Origin: an uncultured Bacteroidota bacterium
GTDB taxonomy: Bacteria; Bacteroidota; Bacteroidia; Chitinophagales; Chitinophagaceae
Assembly (NCBI GenBank): GCA_903829015.1
Contig: CAIKOJ010000180.1
Location: 1-64,000 of the forward strand
Direction of reading: 5' to 3'
DNA: 64,000 bases
Position 1 is the stretch's first letter; each line of letters opens with the position of its first letter. Under the pieces are notes generated by a model. The model had not been told where the DNA came from. It was given only the letters and a program-made list of their open reading frames with translations, and did not search any database. Below, piece after piece: positions 1 through 8,524 of this stretch. Made by a program: the position numbers and the translations under genes.

Positions 1-23
1 AAAGCCCCGAAAATCGGGGCTTT
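1..23. terminator. Intrinsic terminator of a gene off the left edge
   Basis: A perfect 10-bp stem (AAAGCCCCGA, 1-10, pairing with 14-23) with a 3-nt loop is followed by a short T-rich stretch. The A-run on one side and T-run on the other make it usable on both strands. It probably ends a gene lying left of the window. Confidence 0.7.
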
Positions 24-102
24 GTTATTTTTGCGGCTGAAGTTAAAATCAGAAGTCGATCATTAACATTTTGACAATAAAGCAATTCCAAACACTTAGT
101 AG

Positions 103-122
103 CCCCGACGTTTACGTCGGGG
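103..122. repeat. Perfect 8-bp GC-rich hairpin
   Basis: CCCCGACG (103-110) pairs with CGTCGGGG (115-122) across a TTTA loop. No T-run follows, so it is not a typical terminator. It sits after TTAGTAGC, similar to the TTTGTAGC text in the intergenic repeats near 19.76 kb, and looks like an intergenic structured repeat rather than part of a gene. Confidence 0.4.
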
Positions 123-209
123 GACAGTTGTAGTAAGATTGGCTTTAGCCAAAATTCGTGTTAATGAGGATTGAATTTCTATTCAGAGTAATTGAAAGGC
201 TCTGTTAAG

Positions 210-267
210 AGTCCAAGCTTTGTAGTATCCTTTATAGAATGTAAGTTGCACCCTGTAGGGGTGCAAC
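210..267 (+). repeat. Dispersed hairpin element, copy 1
   Basis: The element starts with GTCCAAGCTTTGTAG and, after a 22-nt spacer, ends in a perfect 9-bp hairpin (GTTGCACCC, 245-253, pairing with 259-267). The same layout, with a 21-nt spacer and a weaker hairpin, occurs at 38292-38349. Both copies are intergenic. The function is unknown. Confidence 0.5.
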
Positions 268-321
268 GTGCGCTGTGTTCTCATTCTCATTGTTACTACC
301 AACTGGTATCGTTTTTTATTT

Positions 322-654
322 TCATTGCAGTTTCTCATTCTCCTTATGCCTCGTCGCATCCCTGATGTTCTTCTTCTCGAAGTTCTTTTGCAAAGCATCA
401 GTCAGGTCCACTCCGGTTTGATTAGCCAGGCACATCAGCACCCAAAGCACATCCGCCATTTCATCCGCCAACTCTTTGTTCTTATCGCTTTCCTTAAACG
501 ATTGTTCCCCATACTTACGCACCATCAGCCGCGATAATTCTCCTACCTCCTCCATAAGGATACCAAGGTTGGTCAATTCCCCGAAATACCGCACGCCTAC
601 TGTCTTTATCCAATCGTCTACCTGCTGCTGGGCCTCTTTTATTGTTATATCCAC
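322..654 (-). CDS. MazG-like nucleotide pyrophosphohydrolase
   Basis: Small all-alpha NTP pyrophosphohydrolase of the MazG superfamily, about 110 residues. The divalent-metal motif is visible as EEVGE in the first helix followed by ELADEMADVLW, the E-E-x-x-E ... E-x-x-D signature. Such enzymes hydrolyse (d)NTPs to monophosphate and pyrophosphate and clear non-canonical nucleotides; the substrate cannot be read from sequence. I place the start at GTG 654 (VDITIKEAQ). The ATG at 762 would add 36 hydrophobic residues unlike the family and would overlap the divergent moxR start at 757. Transcribed divergently from moxR. Confidence 0.8.
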   Translation of the reverse strand: MDITIKEAQQQVDDWIKTVGVRYFGELTNLGILMEEVGELSRLMVRKYGEQSFKESDKNKELADEMADVLWVLMCLANQTGVDLTDALQKNFEKKNIRDATRHKENEKLQ

Positions 655-756
655 TACAATTAAGTTTTTATATAGAATTTGTATTTGTTTCTTTACACAA
701 AATAATAGAACTTTCACGTTTATTAATAGTGAACCCGGGAAAAGTACTGAAAAACA

Positions 757-1722
757 ATGCATTCATTTTCAACAGATATTGAAGCCGCTGACGCGCTTAA
801 AGAACAGGTAAAGGTAATCAGCAAGGCAATTGGTAAAGTTATAGTAGGGCAGGACGATGTGGTGGAAAAACTGATCATCTCTATTCTATGCAACGGACAT
901 AGCCTGCTGGTAGGTGTGCCTGGGCTAGCAAAAACCTTGCTGGTGAAAACCCTCGCCGATGTACTTGATCTTTCCTTCAAGCGCATCCAGTTCACGCCTG
1001 ATCTGATGCCAAGTGATATTATTGGTGCAGAAATATTGAATGAAAGCAGGCAGTTTCAGTTCATCAAAGGACCGGTGTTCGCCAATATTATCCTTGCCGA
1101 TGAGATCAACCGTACGCCTCCGAAAACTCAGGCAGCACTGCTGGAGGCTATGCAGGAGCGCACTGTAACTGCTGCTGGTGTGTTATATAAGTTGCCCGCG
1201 CCTTTCTTTGTATTGGCCACTCAAAACCCTATCGAGCAAGAAGGTACCTACCCATTGCCCGAAGCGCAGTTGGATCGTTTTATGTTCCAGATAACACTGG
1301 ATTATCCAAGTTTTGAGGAGGAAGTGATGATCGTTAAGAATACTACAGGTTCCCGGGTTCCTGACCTCACGAAAGTGATGACGGGTGAAGATATTTTGTA
1401 TTTCCACGACTTGGTGAGGCGCGTACCGGTGCCTGATAACGTATTGGAATACGCAGTGGGACTCGTGCAAAAAACAAGGCCAGGTTCTAAAACTGCAGCA
1501 GCAGTTGCAAGCCAGTATATTGCGTATGGTGCAGGTCCCAGAGCTTCCCAGTATCTGATTTTGGGAGCTAAGTGCCATGCGCTGATCAACGGCAAGTATT
1601 CACCTGATATCGAAGATGTAAGAGCAATGGCATTGCCCGTGCTGCGCCATCGTGTATTACGTAACTATAAAGCTGAGGCAGAAGGAATAACTCAGGAATC
1701 ACTGATCAAACAACTGCTGTAA
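757..1722 (+). CDS. MoxR-family AAA+ ATPase
   Basis: MoxR-type AAA+ ATPase of 321 residues, the usual family length. Walker A is GVPGLAKT at about residues 53-60 and Walker B ILADEINR at about 112-119, followed by the sensor region with ATQNPIEQEGTYPLPEAQLDR, split here as ATQNPIEQEG and TYPLPEAQLDR. MoxR ATPases act as chaperones for metal insertion or complex assembly and usually precede DUF58 and von Willebrand A-domain genes. Here no such partners follow; the next gene is a DinB-like protein 91 bp downstream. The partner proteins are therefore either elsewhere or off window. Confidence 0.93.
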   Translation: MHSFSTDIEAADALKEQVKVISKAIGKVIVGQDDVVEKLIISILCNGHSLLVGVPGLAKTLLVKTLADVLDLSFKRIQFTPDLMPSDIIGAEILNESRQFQFIKGPVFANIILADEINRTPPKTQAALLEAMQERTVTAAGVLYKLPAPFFVLATQNPIEQEGTYPLPEAQLDRFMFQITLDYPSFEEEVMIVKNTTGSRVPDLTKVMTGEDILYFHDLVRRVPVPDNVLEYAVGLVQKTRPGSKTAAAVASQYIAYGAGPRASQYLILGAKCHALINGKYSPDIEDVRAMALPVLRHRVLRNYKAEAEGITQESLIKQLL

Positions 1723-1813
1723 TTATTACCGGGTATTACTCCCGGCGGCCGTTATTCCAATTGGTTGAATTGGGAATACTATTGTAATTGTTTAATGCAC
1801 ACCATTTTATTCT

Positions 1814-2284
1814 ATGGAAAACCTTCAACAGAAAGCTGATTTTCTCAGAGATCAATACACTAATATTCTTGCTGGTTTAGATGCCGGCACTCCTGCCAGA
1901 TGGGGCAAGATGAATGTGCAGCAAATGATTGAGCACATGAGTGATTATGTGCGCATAGCAAGTGGTAAGACGCTATTGGAATCAGTAACTCCCGAAGAGA
2001 AATTGCCGCGCGTCCGTGCTTTTTTAGAGAGCGAGAAGCCGTTTCCTGAGAATACTCCAAACGCGCTAATGCCCGAAACGCCACCGCCTACCCGCCATGC
2101 AACAAAAAGCGATGCTATAGCCGAGTTGCGCTCAGAACTTGACCATTTTTTTGCAGTACACGAACAGGATAAGAGTAAAACCACACAAAGCCCTTTCTTC
2201 GGTGTATTGGATTTCGACCACCAGGTACAACTGCTGCACAAACACAGCACACACCATCTAAGGCAGTTCGGATTGGATTATTAA
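1814..2284 (+). CDS. DinB-like / DUF1569 family protein
   Basis: 156-residue, predicted four-helix-bundle protein. An early WGKMNVQQMIEHM segment and a C-terminal KHSTHHLRQFGLDY segment supply the spaced histidines typical of DinB/YfiT-like metal-binding folds; the mixture best matches the DUF1569 branch. Members of this superfamily include thiol-dependent transferases, and a bacillithiol pathway is present (BshC at 11.4 kb), so a thiol-S-transferase role is possible but is inference only. It lies alone between moxR and the convergent TPM gene. No signal peptide is visible, so it is cytoplasmic. Confidence 0.7.
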   Translation: MENLQQKADFLRDQYTNILAGLDAGTPARWGKMNVQQMIEHMSDYVRIASGKTLLESVTPEEKLPRVRAFLESEKPFPENTPNALMPETPPPTRHATKSDAIAELRSELDHFFAVHEQDKSKTTQSPFFGVLDFDHQVQLLHKHSTHHLRQFGLDY

Positions 2285-2356
2285 AACTGATTGATTAAAC
2301 GATTTTCTCGTTTTTTTTGAAGATATCTTCTTGTAAACTGGTGCTTATTTAAGTGC

Positions 2357-3151
2357 TTACCAGTCGCCGCTGGCACCGCCACCACCGAAGTCGCCACCAC
2401 CGAATCCGCCAAATCCACTGTCGCCGCCGCCGCCAAATCCACCACCGCCACCTCGGCCTCCTAGTAAATTGCCTATGATCATGCCGGTAGCGAAATTACC
2501 AAAACCGCCACCACTCATATAGTTGCCGCCTCCACCGCCACCTCTTCTGAAGATTTTGATGATAATAACGATCACCACTATTAGAATGATAAGAGCAGTC
2601 ATGGGTACGTGCTTCTCTTTATCTTTCGGGTCTGCTTTGTATTCGCCCTTGGTAGCTGCAATGATCGCATCTGCAGCTTTATTAAATCCGTTGTAATAAA
2701 ATCCGTTCTTGAAGAGCGGTCTCATTTCATTGCGTATGATTCGCCCGCAGGTGAGATCTGTCAATGCGCCTTCAAGTCCTTTACCTGTCGATATGTTGAT
2801 CTTATGTTCCTGTAGCGATGCAAGAACTACAACACCATTGTTTTTGCTGCTCTTACCCACACCCCACAACTTACCAAGCTGTATGGCGTAGTCTGATACA
2901 TCATACGCACCCAGGCTCTTAATGGTGATCACCACTATCTGGTTGGAAGTGGTCTTTTCAAACTCCACTAGTTTTGCTTCAAGTTGCCCCTGCTCTTGAG
3001 GGGTCATCATGTGGGCAAAATCATTTACAAGCTTAGGAGGGTTTGGGCGATCCGGAAAAACCTTATCCTCTCCAAAGGTTACAAGCCCTATGAGCAGGAA
3101 TAACATTGTTATTCCAAACCGGCGGAGGTGATAAGAAGTCAAATGGTTCAT
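2357..3151 (-). CDS. TPM-domain (YgcG-like) membrane protein with Gly-rich tail
   Basis: 264 residues. An N-terminal hydrophobic segment (about 15-27) acts as signal or anchor. It is followed by a TPM_phosphatase domain (about 40-165, with LVNDFAHMMTPQEQGQLEAK typical of the family), a strongly hydrophobic helix (about 185-200), and an extremely glycine-rich tail of roughly 60 residues ending SGDW. Family members (YgcG, Psb32/TLP18.3-like) are membrane proteins linked to membrane or photosystem maintenance and are often paired with LemA. It is the last gene of a LemA-TPM-TPM operon and overlaps the preceding TPM gene by 4 bp (ATGA), which suggests translational coupling. Confidence 0.85.
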   Translation of the reverse strand: MNHLTSYHLRRFGITMLFLLIGLVTFGEDKVFPDRPNPPKLVNDFAHMMTPQEQGQLEAKLVEFEKTTSNQIVVITIKSLGAYDVSDYAIQLGKLWGVGKSSKNNGVVVLASLQEHKINISTGKGLEGALTDLTCGRIIRNEMRPLFKNGFYYNGFNKAADAIIAATKGEYKADPKDKEKHVPMTALIILIVVIVIIIKIFRRGGGGGGNYMSGGGFGNFATGMIIGNLLGGRGGGGGFGGGGDSGFGGFGGGDFGGGGASGDW

Positions 3152-3606
3152 TTCCCAAAAACAATTTCGTCAGGTAATTCGTTTTTATTTATCGAAGGAT
3201 CATATGGGAAATGTGTAGCCAGCGCAAGTCCAAGTTCATTAACGCAGTTGCAGATTCCGTCAGCTATTTCATTATTCTTCAGGTGCCCCACAAGGCGTTC
3301 AGCTGCTTTCTTCCAGAATGCAGCACCGCCTGCTTTTTTATAGATTACCTTGTCGCCAAAAATTGCAAATTGCCGGTCTGTAAGCGCCACGTAAATAATA
3401 ATAGCATTACGTGCCTGAGTTTTTTCCATACCCAAACTGGCAAATATCTGCTTGGCTCTGTCCATTGGGTCCACGAGTTCGCAGTGGTGTTCCATAAACA
3501 CCCGTATCTCACCGCTGGTTTTGCTCTCAGCTTCTTTAATAGCAGCCACTATACGCTCTTGCGAGTGTTTATCCAGCATCTGCTTTTTACGGAAGAATGA
3601 GAACAT
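3148..3606 (-). CDS. TPM-domain protein, cytosolic-type
   Basis: 152-residue TPM-domain protein without a signal peptide. The opening FFRKKQMLDKHSQERIVAA and the phrase SKTSGEIRVFMEHHC match the short TPM_phosphatase family found next to YgcG-like proteins. The C-terminal part keeps WKKAAERLVGHLKNNEIADG. It is the second gene of the operon, 18 bp after lemA, and overlaps the next TPM gene by 4 bp. The role is presumably in envelope maintenance together with LemA, but no biochemical function can be read from the sequence. Confidence 0.8.
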   Translation of the reverse strand: MFSFFRKKQMLDKHSQERIVAAIKEAESKTSGEIRVFMEHHCELVDPMDRAKQIFASLGMEKTQARNAIIIYVALTDRQFAIFGDKVIYKKAGGAAFWKKAAERLVGHLKNNEIADGICNCVNELGLALATHFPYDPSINKNELPDEIVFGK

Positions 3607-3624
3607 AGCTGCGTTTTAAAGTAG

Positions 3625-4203
3625 TTAGAACTGTACTTTAGGCGCACTCTGTGCACCGGCTTCTGCCTGGAACGATGGTCTTTCCTTCATATGGAAAATA
3701 CCAGCCAATATATTATTAGGGAAATTGGATACCTTAATATTGTAGTCTTTTACAGAAAGGTTGAACGCATCGCGTGATACCTTGATCCTGTTTTCAGTAC
3801 CTTCCAACTGATCCTGCAGCCCTTTGAAGTTATCGTTAGCCTTAAGCTGTGGATACTGTTCAGACACAACCATCAGGCGACCCAGCGCCTGGCTCAGTTG
3901 TCCCTGGCTAGCCTGAAACTGTTGCAATTTCTCAGGTGTCAGATCTTTAGGATCTATTTTGATCGAAGAAGCAGAAGCCCTTGCCTCAATAACCTGAGTA
4001 AGTGTTGTCTTTTCAAAATCTGCAGCACCCTTTACAGTAGCTACAAGGTTGGGTATCAGATCAGATCTGCGCTGGTAGCTACTTTGCACATCAGCCCATT
4101 TTTGATCCACATCTTTGCTGGAGCTGTTCATGCCATTGTAGCCGCAGCCTCCCCATAATACGAGTAACAGAATTACGCCTAAAGCGATATATAATCCTTT
4201 CAT
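3625..4203 (-). CDS. lemA: LemA family protein
   Basis: 192-residue LemA-family protein. An N-terminal transmembrane helix (about 4-20, LYIALGVILLLVLWGG) is followed by the canonical opening YNGMNSSSKDVDQKWADVQ and RRSDLIPNLVATVKG, then a coiled-coil helical core. LemA proteins sit in the cytoplasmic membrane with a helical extracytoplasmic domain. First gene of the LemA-TPM-TPM operon, with a -7 box (TACTTTTG) at 4227-4220 about 17 nt before the ATG. This gene grouping is widespread, which supports all three assignments. The molecular role of LemA is unsettled. Confidence 0.9.
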   Translation of the reverse strand: MKGLYIALGVILLLVLWGGCGYNGMNSSSKDVDQKWADVQSSYQRRSDLIPNLVATVKGAADFEKTTLTQVIEARASASSIKIDPKDLTPEKLQQFQASQGQLSQALGRLMVVSEQYPQLKANDNFKGLQDQLEGTENRIKVSRDAFNLSVKDYNIKVSNFPNNILAGIFHMKERPSFQAEAGAQSAPKVQF

Positions 4204-4219
4204 TGTTTGAAATTTTTCT

Positions 4220-4227
4220 CAAAAGTA
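4220..4227 (-). promoter_or_regulatory. -7 promoter box of lemA operon
   Basis: On the minus strand the text reads TACTTTTG, an exact match to the Bacteroidota -7 consensus TAnnTTTG. It ends 16 nt before the lemA ATG, which gives a leader of about 10 nt. No clear -33 TTG at the expected spacing was confirmed. Confidence 0.55.
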
Positions 4228-4402
4228 GGATATGTAATCTGATTAATTAATAATTTGTCGGTGAGCTACGTTAAAAAATCGGTAATTCCTTGTTTTAAGG
4301 CTAAATCCGATACCCGTTGGTCGGTGAGCATGAATAATCCCCTTCACCTAATTATTATTAGGGTAATCTTACCCGAAGGACATTTTTTAAATTACATCAT
4401 GC

Positions 4403-4410
4403 TATTTTTG
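4403..4410 (+). promoter_or_regulatory. -7 promoter box of kynU
   Basis: TATTTTTG matches TAnnTTTG exactly and lies 19 nt before the kynU ATG at 4430, consistent with a very short 5' leader. Confidence 0.55.
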
Positions 4411-4429
4411 CGCAAATTCTGTTGAAACA

Positions 4430-5689
4430 ATGTCTTACGAAGCCAGTTTAGAATATGCAAGGGTACAGGACCAAAACGATAAGCTCAATTCTTACACGAG
4501 CAGGTTTTTCTTGCCTCAGCACAGTGGTAAGGATGTAGCGTACTTTTGCGGCAACTCGCTCGGGTTACAGCCCAAAAGCGTTAGTACGTACATGCAATCC
4601 GAATTGAACGATTGGGCTCAGTTCGGCGTCGAAGGCCACTTTCAGGCAGCTCATCCCTGGTTTTCGTATCATCATTTTTTCTCAGAGCGCCTGGCAAATA
4701 TTGTAGGCGCAAACAAAGATGAAGTAGTGGCAATGAATACGCTCACTGTGAATCTTCATCTGCTCATGCTCTCTTTCTACCGGCCAAAGGGCAGCCGTTA
4801 TAAGATACTCATGGAAGCTGGGGCATTTCCGTCCGACCAATATGCCGTAGAAACGCAGGTGCGCATGTATGGTTACGACCCTGAAGATGCCATTATTGAG
4901 ATAACACCTAAAGAAGGCTCCTACCTGATCGAAGACGCAGATATTATTCACGCAATTCAGGAAGCAGGAAATTCACTCGCCTTGGTTATGATAGGTGGCG
5001 TGAACTATTATACCGGTCAATTCTTTGATTTGCATAACATAACTAATGTAGCTCACAGTGTTGGCGCATATGCAGGCTTTGATCTTGCTCATGCTGTTGG
5101 TAATATTCCGCTAAGCCTGCACAACTGGAATGTCGATTTTGCCTGCTGGTGTTCTTATAAATATCTCAACTCAGGACCTGGCGGTGTGGGTGGTGCATTT
5201 GTGCACGAGCGCCATGGTAACGACCCTACTTTATTCAGGCTGGCAGGCTGGTGGGGAAATGACGAAAAATCCCGTTTCAAAATGCAAAAAGGTTTTGTGC
5301 CACAAAACGGAGCTGCCAGTTGGCAAATGAGCAATGCGCCTGTATTTAATATGGTGGCGCATAATGCATCCTTAGAGATTTTTGCTGAAGTAGGCGTGTC
5401 GGCCTTGCGAGAGAAAAGCCTTAGGCTCACCGGTTATATGGAGTTCTTATTGCATCAGGTGAGGCACCTGCCATTTGAAATAATAACGCCAAAAGAAACA
5501 CATCGCAGAGGCTGCCAGTTGTCACTGTTATTTGCAGACCGCGGCAGAGAAGTATTCGAAGCACTTACTGAAAAAGGTGTGGTTGCCGATTGGAGAGAAC
5601 CCAACGTGATCCGCATTGCGCCGGTGCCTCTGTACAATTCTTTCGAAGACTGCTTCAGGTTTTACGAGATTCTCTCCGGGTTAAAATAA
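4430..5689 (+). CDS. kynU: Kynureninase
   Basis: PLP-dependent (fold type I) enzyme of 419 residues, the normal length. It cleaves kynurenine or 3-hydroxykynurenine to (3-hydroxy)anthranilate plus alanine. Recognisable segments are YFCGNSLGLQPKSV near the N-terminus, the aspartate-containing AGFDLAHAVGN, and CWCSYKYLNSGPGG, in which Lys about 244 is the expected Schiff-base lysine. It stands alone, convergent with the beta-lactamase-like gene 13 bp downstream. Another enzyme of the pathway, tryptophan 2,3-dioxygenase, is 51 kb away in the window. A TAnnTTTG box lies just upstream, so it is probably a single-gene transcript. Confidence 0.95.
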   Translation: MSYEASLEYARVQDQNDKLNSYTSRFFLPQHSGKDVAYFCGNSLGLQPKSVSTYMQSELNDWAQFGVEGHFQAAHPWFSYHHFFSERLANIVGANKDEVVAMNTLTVNLHLLMLSFYRPKGSRYKILMEAGAFPSDQYAVETQVRMYGYDPEDAIIEITPKEGSYLIEDADIIHAIQEAGNSLALVMIGGVNYYTGQFFDLHNITNVAHSVGAYAGFDLAHAVGNIPLSLHNWNVDFACWCSYKYLNSGPGGVGGAFVHERHGNDPTLFRLAGWWGNDEKSRFKMQKGFVPQNGAASWQMSNAPVFNMVAHNASLEIFAEVGVSALREKSLRLTGYMEFLLHQVRHLPFEIITPKETHRRGCQLSLLFADRGREVFEALTEKGVVADWREPNVIRIAPVPLYNSFEDCFRFYEILSGLK

Positions 5690-5702
5690 CCGGATTGAAA
5701 GA

Positions 5703-6752
5703 TCACATATTTGGTTGGTTCGCATCAGGTGCCGAGAATTCGTCGTAAACCAACTTTGATACTCGTGTAATAACTGTTGATAGATCTTTAGTATTGCTAC
5801 CCTTGGTCATCACAGTAAGCAGGTATGGTTTGTTGTTCAGATACACAACACCTGCTTCATGCAGTTCGTGCAGGCCTATACGGTTATCCCCCCATTCTCC
5901 AAATTTGTGTGCCACCTTCAGGTTAGCTGGTAATTCTTTAAGCATTCCATCCTTAAAATCGCATTCGCTCAGCAATTCCATGGCACGTTCAGAGTTTGCT
6001 TTCGATATGTAGGTAGCGTAGTATAATACCACAAAAAAATTGGAATAATTTTTGGCTGTTATCTGGTAGTTTCTGTCACTCACATTTGGTTCCGGAAGCT
6101 GAATGTCAGTGAATGTTTTTACAAAGTCTTTAATAACCACGTGTTCATTTAATAGCTTGGTAGCGTTGTTATCGGAGTTCGCTATCATATAGTGCAGCAG
6201 CTCATTTACCGTATAGCTGTTGCCTTTCTTTACAGAGGCTGATGTGAATGTTTGTGTAGGAATATTACCAGCCCCCTCAAAAGTGAATTTCCTGTTCAGC
6301 AATGCTGGATCATTTTCTGACTCTTTAAGGTAAGTGATCAGCATCGGTAACTTGATCAGTGAGCCGGGATTATATGATTCGTCAGGATTCACCGATAACC
6401 ATTTGCCATCATTGAAATTGTATAAGTATACCGAGGCAGAAGAGAGCACCGAATTTTTCTTGTTGTCTTCAATCAGATTCCCAATTTTCGCTTTAAGGGC
6501 TGTAAATCCACTGTATTCTCGCTCCTGGTTAGCCGACAAAAGTGGCTTAATCATTTTGTATCCCTGCTGGCAAGTAAGCTTATAATTGTTTTTCGCATTG
6601 CCTCCTGCATCAGAAGATGTTGCCATCTCAGTTGCCTTAGCCGCATTAATTAATTGGATCTTTTTTTGTTCCTGATGCTTGTAGTAAAAAAAAGTTCCGA
6701 CGACTAGAAAAGCACATGCGAGTCCGCGTAGTAGGATTTTTGGGTTTTTCAT
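5703..6752 (-). CDS. Serine hydrolase, class A beta-lactamase fold
   Basis: About 349 residues from ATG 6752. The upstream ATG at 6812 would place an odd leader before the clear signal anchor (KNPKILLRGLACAFLVVG). The penicillin-binding triad is partly kept: SLIK as the S-x-x-K nucleophile motif, NSDNNAT as the SDN motif, and HKFG at the KTG position. No omega-loop E-x-x-L-N glutamate is apparent. It is therefore probably a periplasmic serine hydrolase or penicillin-interacting protein rather than a proven beta-lactamase. Convergent with kynU. Confidence 0.75.
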   Translation of the reverse strand: MKNPKILLRGLACAFLVVGTFFYYKHQEQKKIQLINAAKATEMATSSDAGGNAKNNYKLTCQQGYKMIKPLLSANQEREYSGFTALKAKIGNLIEDNKKNSVLSSASVYLYNFNDGKWLSVNPDESYNPGSLIKLPMLITYLKESENDPALLNRKFTFEGAGNIPTQTFTSASVKKGNSYTVNELLHYMIANSDNNATKLLNEHVVIKDFVKTFTDIQLPEPNVSDRNYQITAKNYSNFFVVLYYATYISKANSERAMELLSECDFKDGMLKELPANLKVAHKFGEWGDNRIGLHELHEAGVVYLNNKPYLLTVMTKGSNTKDLSTVITRVSKLVYDEFSAPDANQPNM

Positions 6753-6982
6753 TTGTTCTTTGATAATGAATATAAAGCCTAAGTTAATCAAAATAGTATT
6801 AGCAAATCGCATGTCGTATAATTATCTCTATGTTATGCAAGCCGTTTTTGGATTATACGCAATAAAATAGCATATAAATTGAGTTTACAATTTCATGACA
6901 CATTAACTTAATAATTGTAGTTACAACATAAAAATTGACTGAAAAATTCTGTAGTATTGTATGCTATCTGTACCAATCGCAC

Positions 6983-8440
6983 ATGAACATAAGGAATTTA
7001 TTGATATGTTATTTGCAGTTTCCTTTACTGTTGTATGGGCAGGCTACTGTTTGTAAACTGCGCGGTACTATGCAGGTAAGGAACGGAAAAACTTTTCCTT
7101 ATCAGTTGGTTCTCAATGTGAAAGGAAATGAAGTGGCTGGTTATTCGCAGACAAAGCTATTTGATGGTACTGAGCCTAAAACAACCGTAACCGGGTTCAT
7201 TGACAAAAAGAAACACTCGGTAAAATTCAAAGAAAGTACAGCGGAAAATACCGTAGGCCATTCTATCTCTTGTTTTGCATCGGTGACCTTGTATTATAAA
7301 TTTGATAATGGCAGGTATGTCATGACCGGACCGTTTAAAGGTGCCGACGAGTATGATATGTACTGCGGTGAAGGTTTCGTTGTTTTCGATGATCCCGATA
7401 ATTTTAAAAGTATTTTTGGCACCGATTCATTAAAGTCCGGAGCATTTCGCGATAATCAATTCACAAAAGCTACGCGGTCTGGCGTATCCGACTATAGCAC
7501 GCCGGAGAGGGGTAGCGATTCCAGATACAAAAAAGGTAAAAATGGGAATTATGAAGATCTGCGTCCAACCAATCTGGCGCTCAACGGTCGCATAAATTCG
7601 GGGCAGCAATCCACTGGCCCTCAAAAAGACGGTTCCGGTTCCTTAGATCGTAGTCAAAAGTCTGGTAGCGAAAATAAAGTTGCAAATAAGCCTGTGCGTA
7701 GCGATTATACTACCGCCGAAAACAATGCCACTAAAGGGGCTTCTAGCGATGGGTCTTCAAATAATAGATCCGGCAAAAGAACTTTGCAGACTAATGACAG
7801 GGGCGTGGAAAATATAAAGTCGGAAAACCCTGACAAGCAAAAGTCTTCACTTGGCAGCAATAGCAATGTCGGTGCCAATTCCGGTCCGACAAACGGTAAT
7901 AAAAGCGGGAACAATGTATCGAGCGGTCAAAACACAAGAGTGAAAGACGGAGGTGGTTTCTCTGAAGGTAAACTGTCGGTTCAAAACAAAAATGAGAAAA
8001 CAAAAAATACCCCCGCTTCGCAAAATCAGAGACGAAGTACAAAGGAACTCGTAGTAAATAAACCGCAGCGCGAAATTGCCGATACTATCGAAGATGGTGC
8101 CGAATATGAGATCACCACTGGTGTAAAAAAGCAGTTCGACTGGAAAACTGACTCTTGCATAGTTGAAGTGTATGACGGTGGCGTGATCGATGGCGACATC
8201 ATTTCGGTTGCCTTTAATAATACAGAGGTGCTCACGCGATACGCACTTGTTATGAAAAAATACAAGTTTAAACTGAGCCTTAAAGAAAAGGTAAATAAGA
8301 TAGAGATTTTTGCCGAGAACGAAGGAAAATCACCTCCCAATACTGCCAATATTACTCTTACAGACGGTAACAGACACTACCGCTTAAAAGCCTACAATGA
8401 GATCGGCGAAAGTGCTGAAATACTTTTGAAAAGGAAATAG
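6983..8440 (+). CDS. Secreted protein with long S/N/G/K-rich linker
   Basis: About 485 residues from ATG 6983; the upstream ATG at 6935 would put 16 extra residues before the signal sequence (RNLLICYLQFPLLLYGQA). The order is: signal peptide; a globular N-terminal domain of about 135 residues (KLRGTMQVRNGKTFPYQL to CGEGFVVFDDPDNF); a low-complexity linker of about 220 residues rich in Ser, Asn, Gly and Lys; and a C-terminal beta-rich domain of about 105 residues (DSCIVEVYDGGVIDGD to AEILLKR). The ends look conserved and the linker fast-evolving. No T9SS sorting domain is visible. I do not recognise the family with confidence. Confidence 0.65.
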   Translation: MNIRNLLICYLQFPLLLYGQATVCKLRGTMQVRNGKTFPYQLVLNVKGNEVAGYSQTKLFDGTEPKTTVTGFIDKKKHSVKFKESTAENTVGHSISCFASVTLYYKFDNGRYVMTGPFKGADEYDMYCGEGFVVFDDPDNFKSIFGTDSLKSGAFRDNQFTKATRSGVSDYSTPERGSDSRYKKGKNGNYEDLRPTNLALNGRINSGQQSTGPQKDGSGSLDRSQKSGSENKVANKPVRSDYTTAENNATKGASSDGSSNNRSGKRTLQTNDRGVENIKSENPDKQKSSLGSNSNVGANSGPTNGNKSGNNVSSGQNTRVKDGGGFSEGKLSVQNKNEKTKNTPASQNQRRSTKELVVNKPQREIADTIEDGAEYEITTGVKKQFDWKTDSCIVEVYDGGVIDGDIISVAFNNTEVLTRYALVMKKYKFKLSLKEKVNKIEIFAENEGKSPPNTANITLTDGNRHYRLKAYNEIGESAEILLKRK

Positions 8441-8505
8441 CCCAATTTTGCTTCCTGGCTCCTTCTTTATTCCTAACTCAGGTAAGTTGTAAACAGCTTT
8501 CTTAT

Positions 8506-8513
8506 TACCTTTG
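8506..8513 (+). promoter_or_regulatory. -7 promoter box of ribF
   Basis: TACCTTTG matches TAnnTTTG and ends 11 nt before the ribF ATG at 8525, predicting a leader of only a few nucleotides. Confidence 0.55.
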
Positions 8514-8524
8514 CGGCTCTTTTC

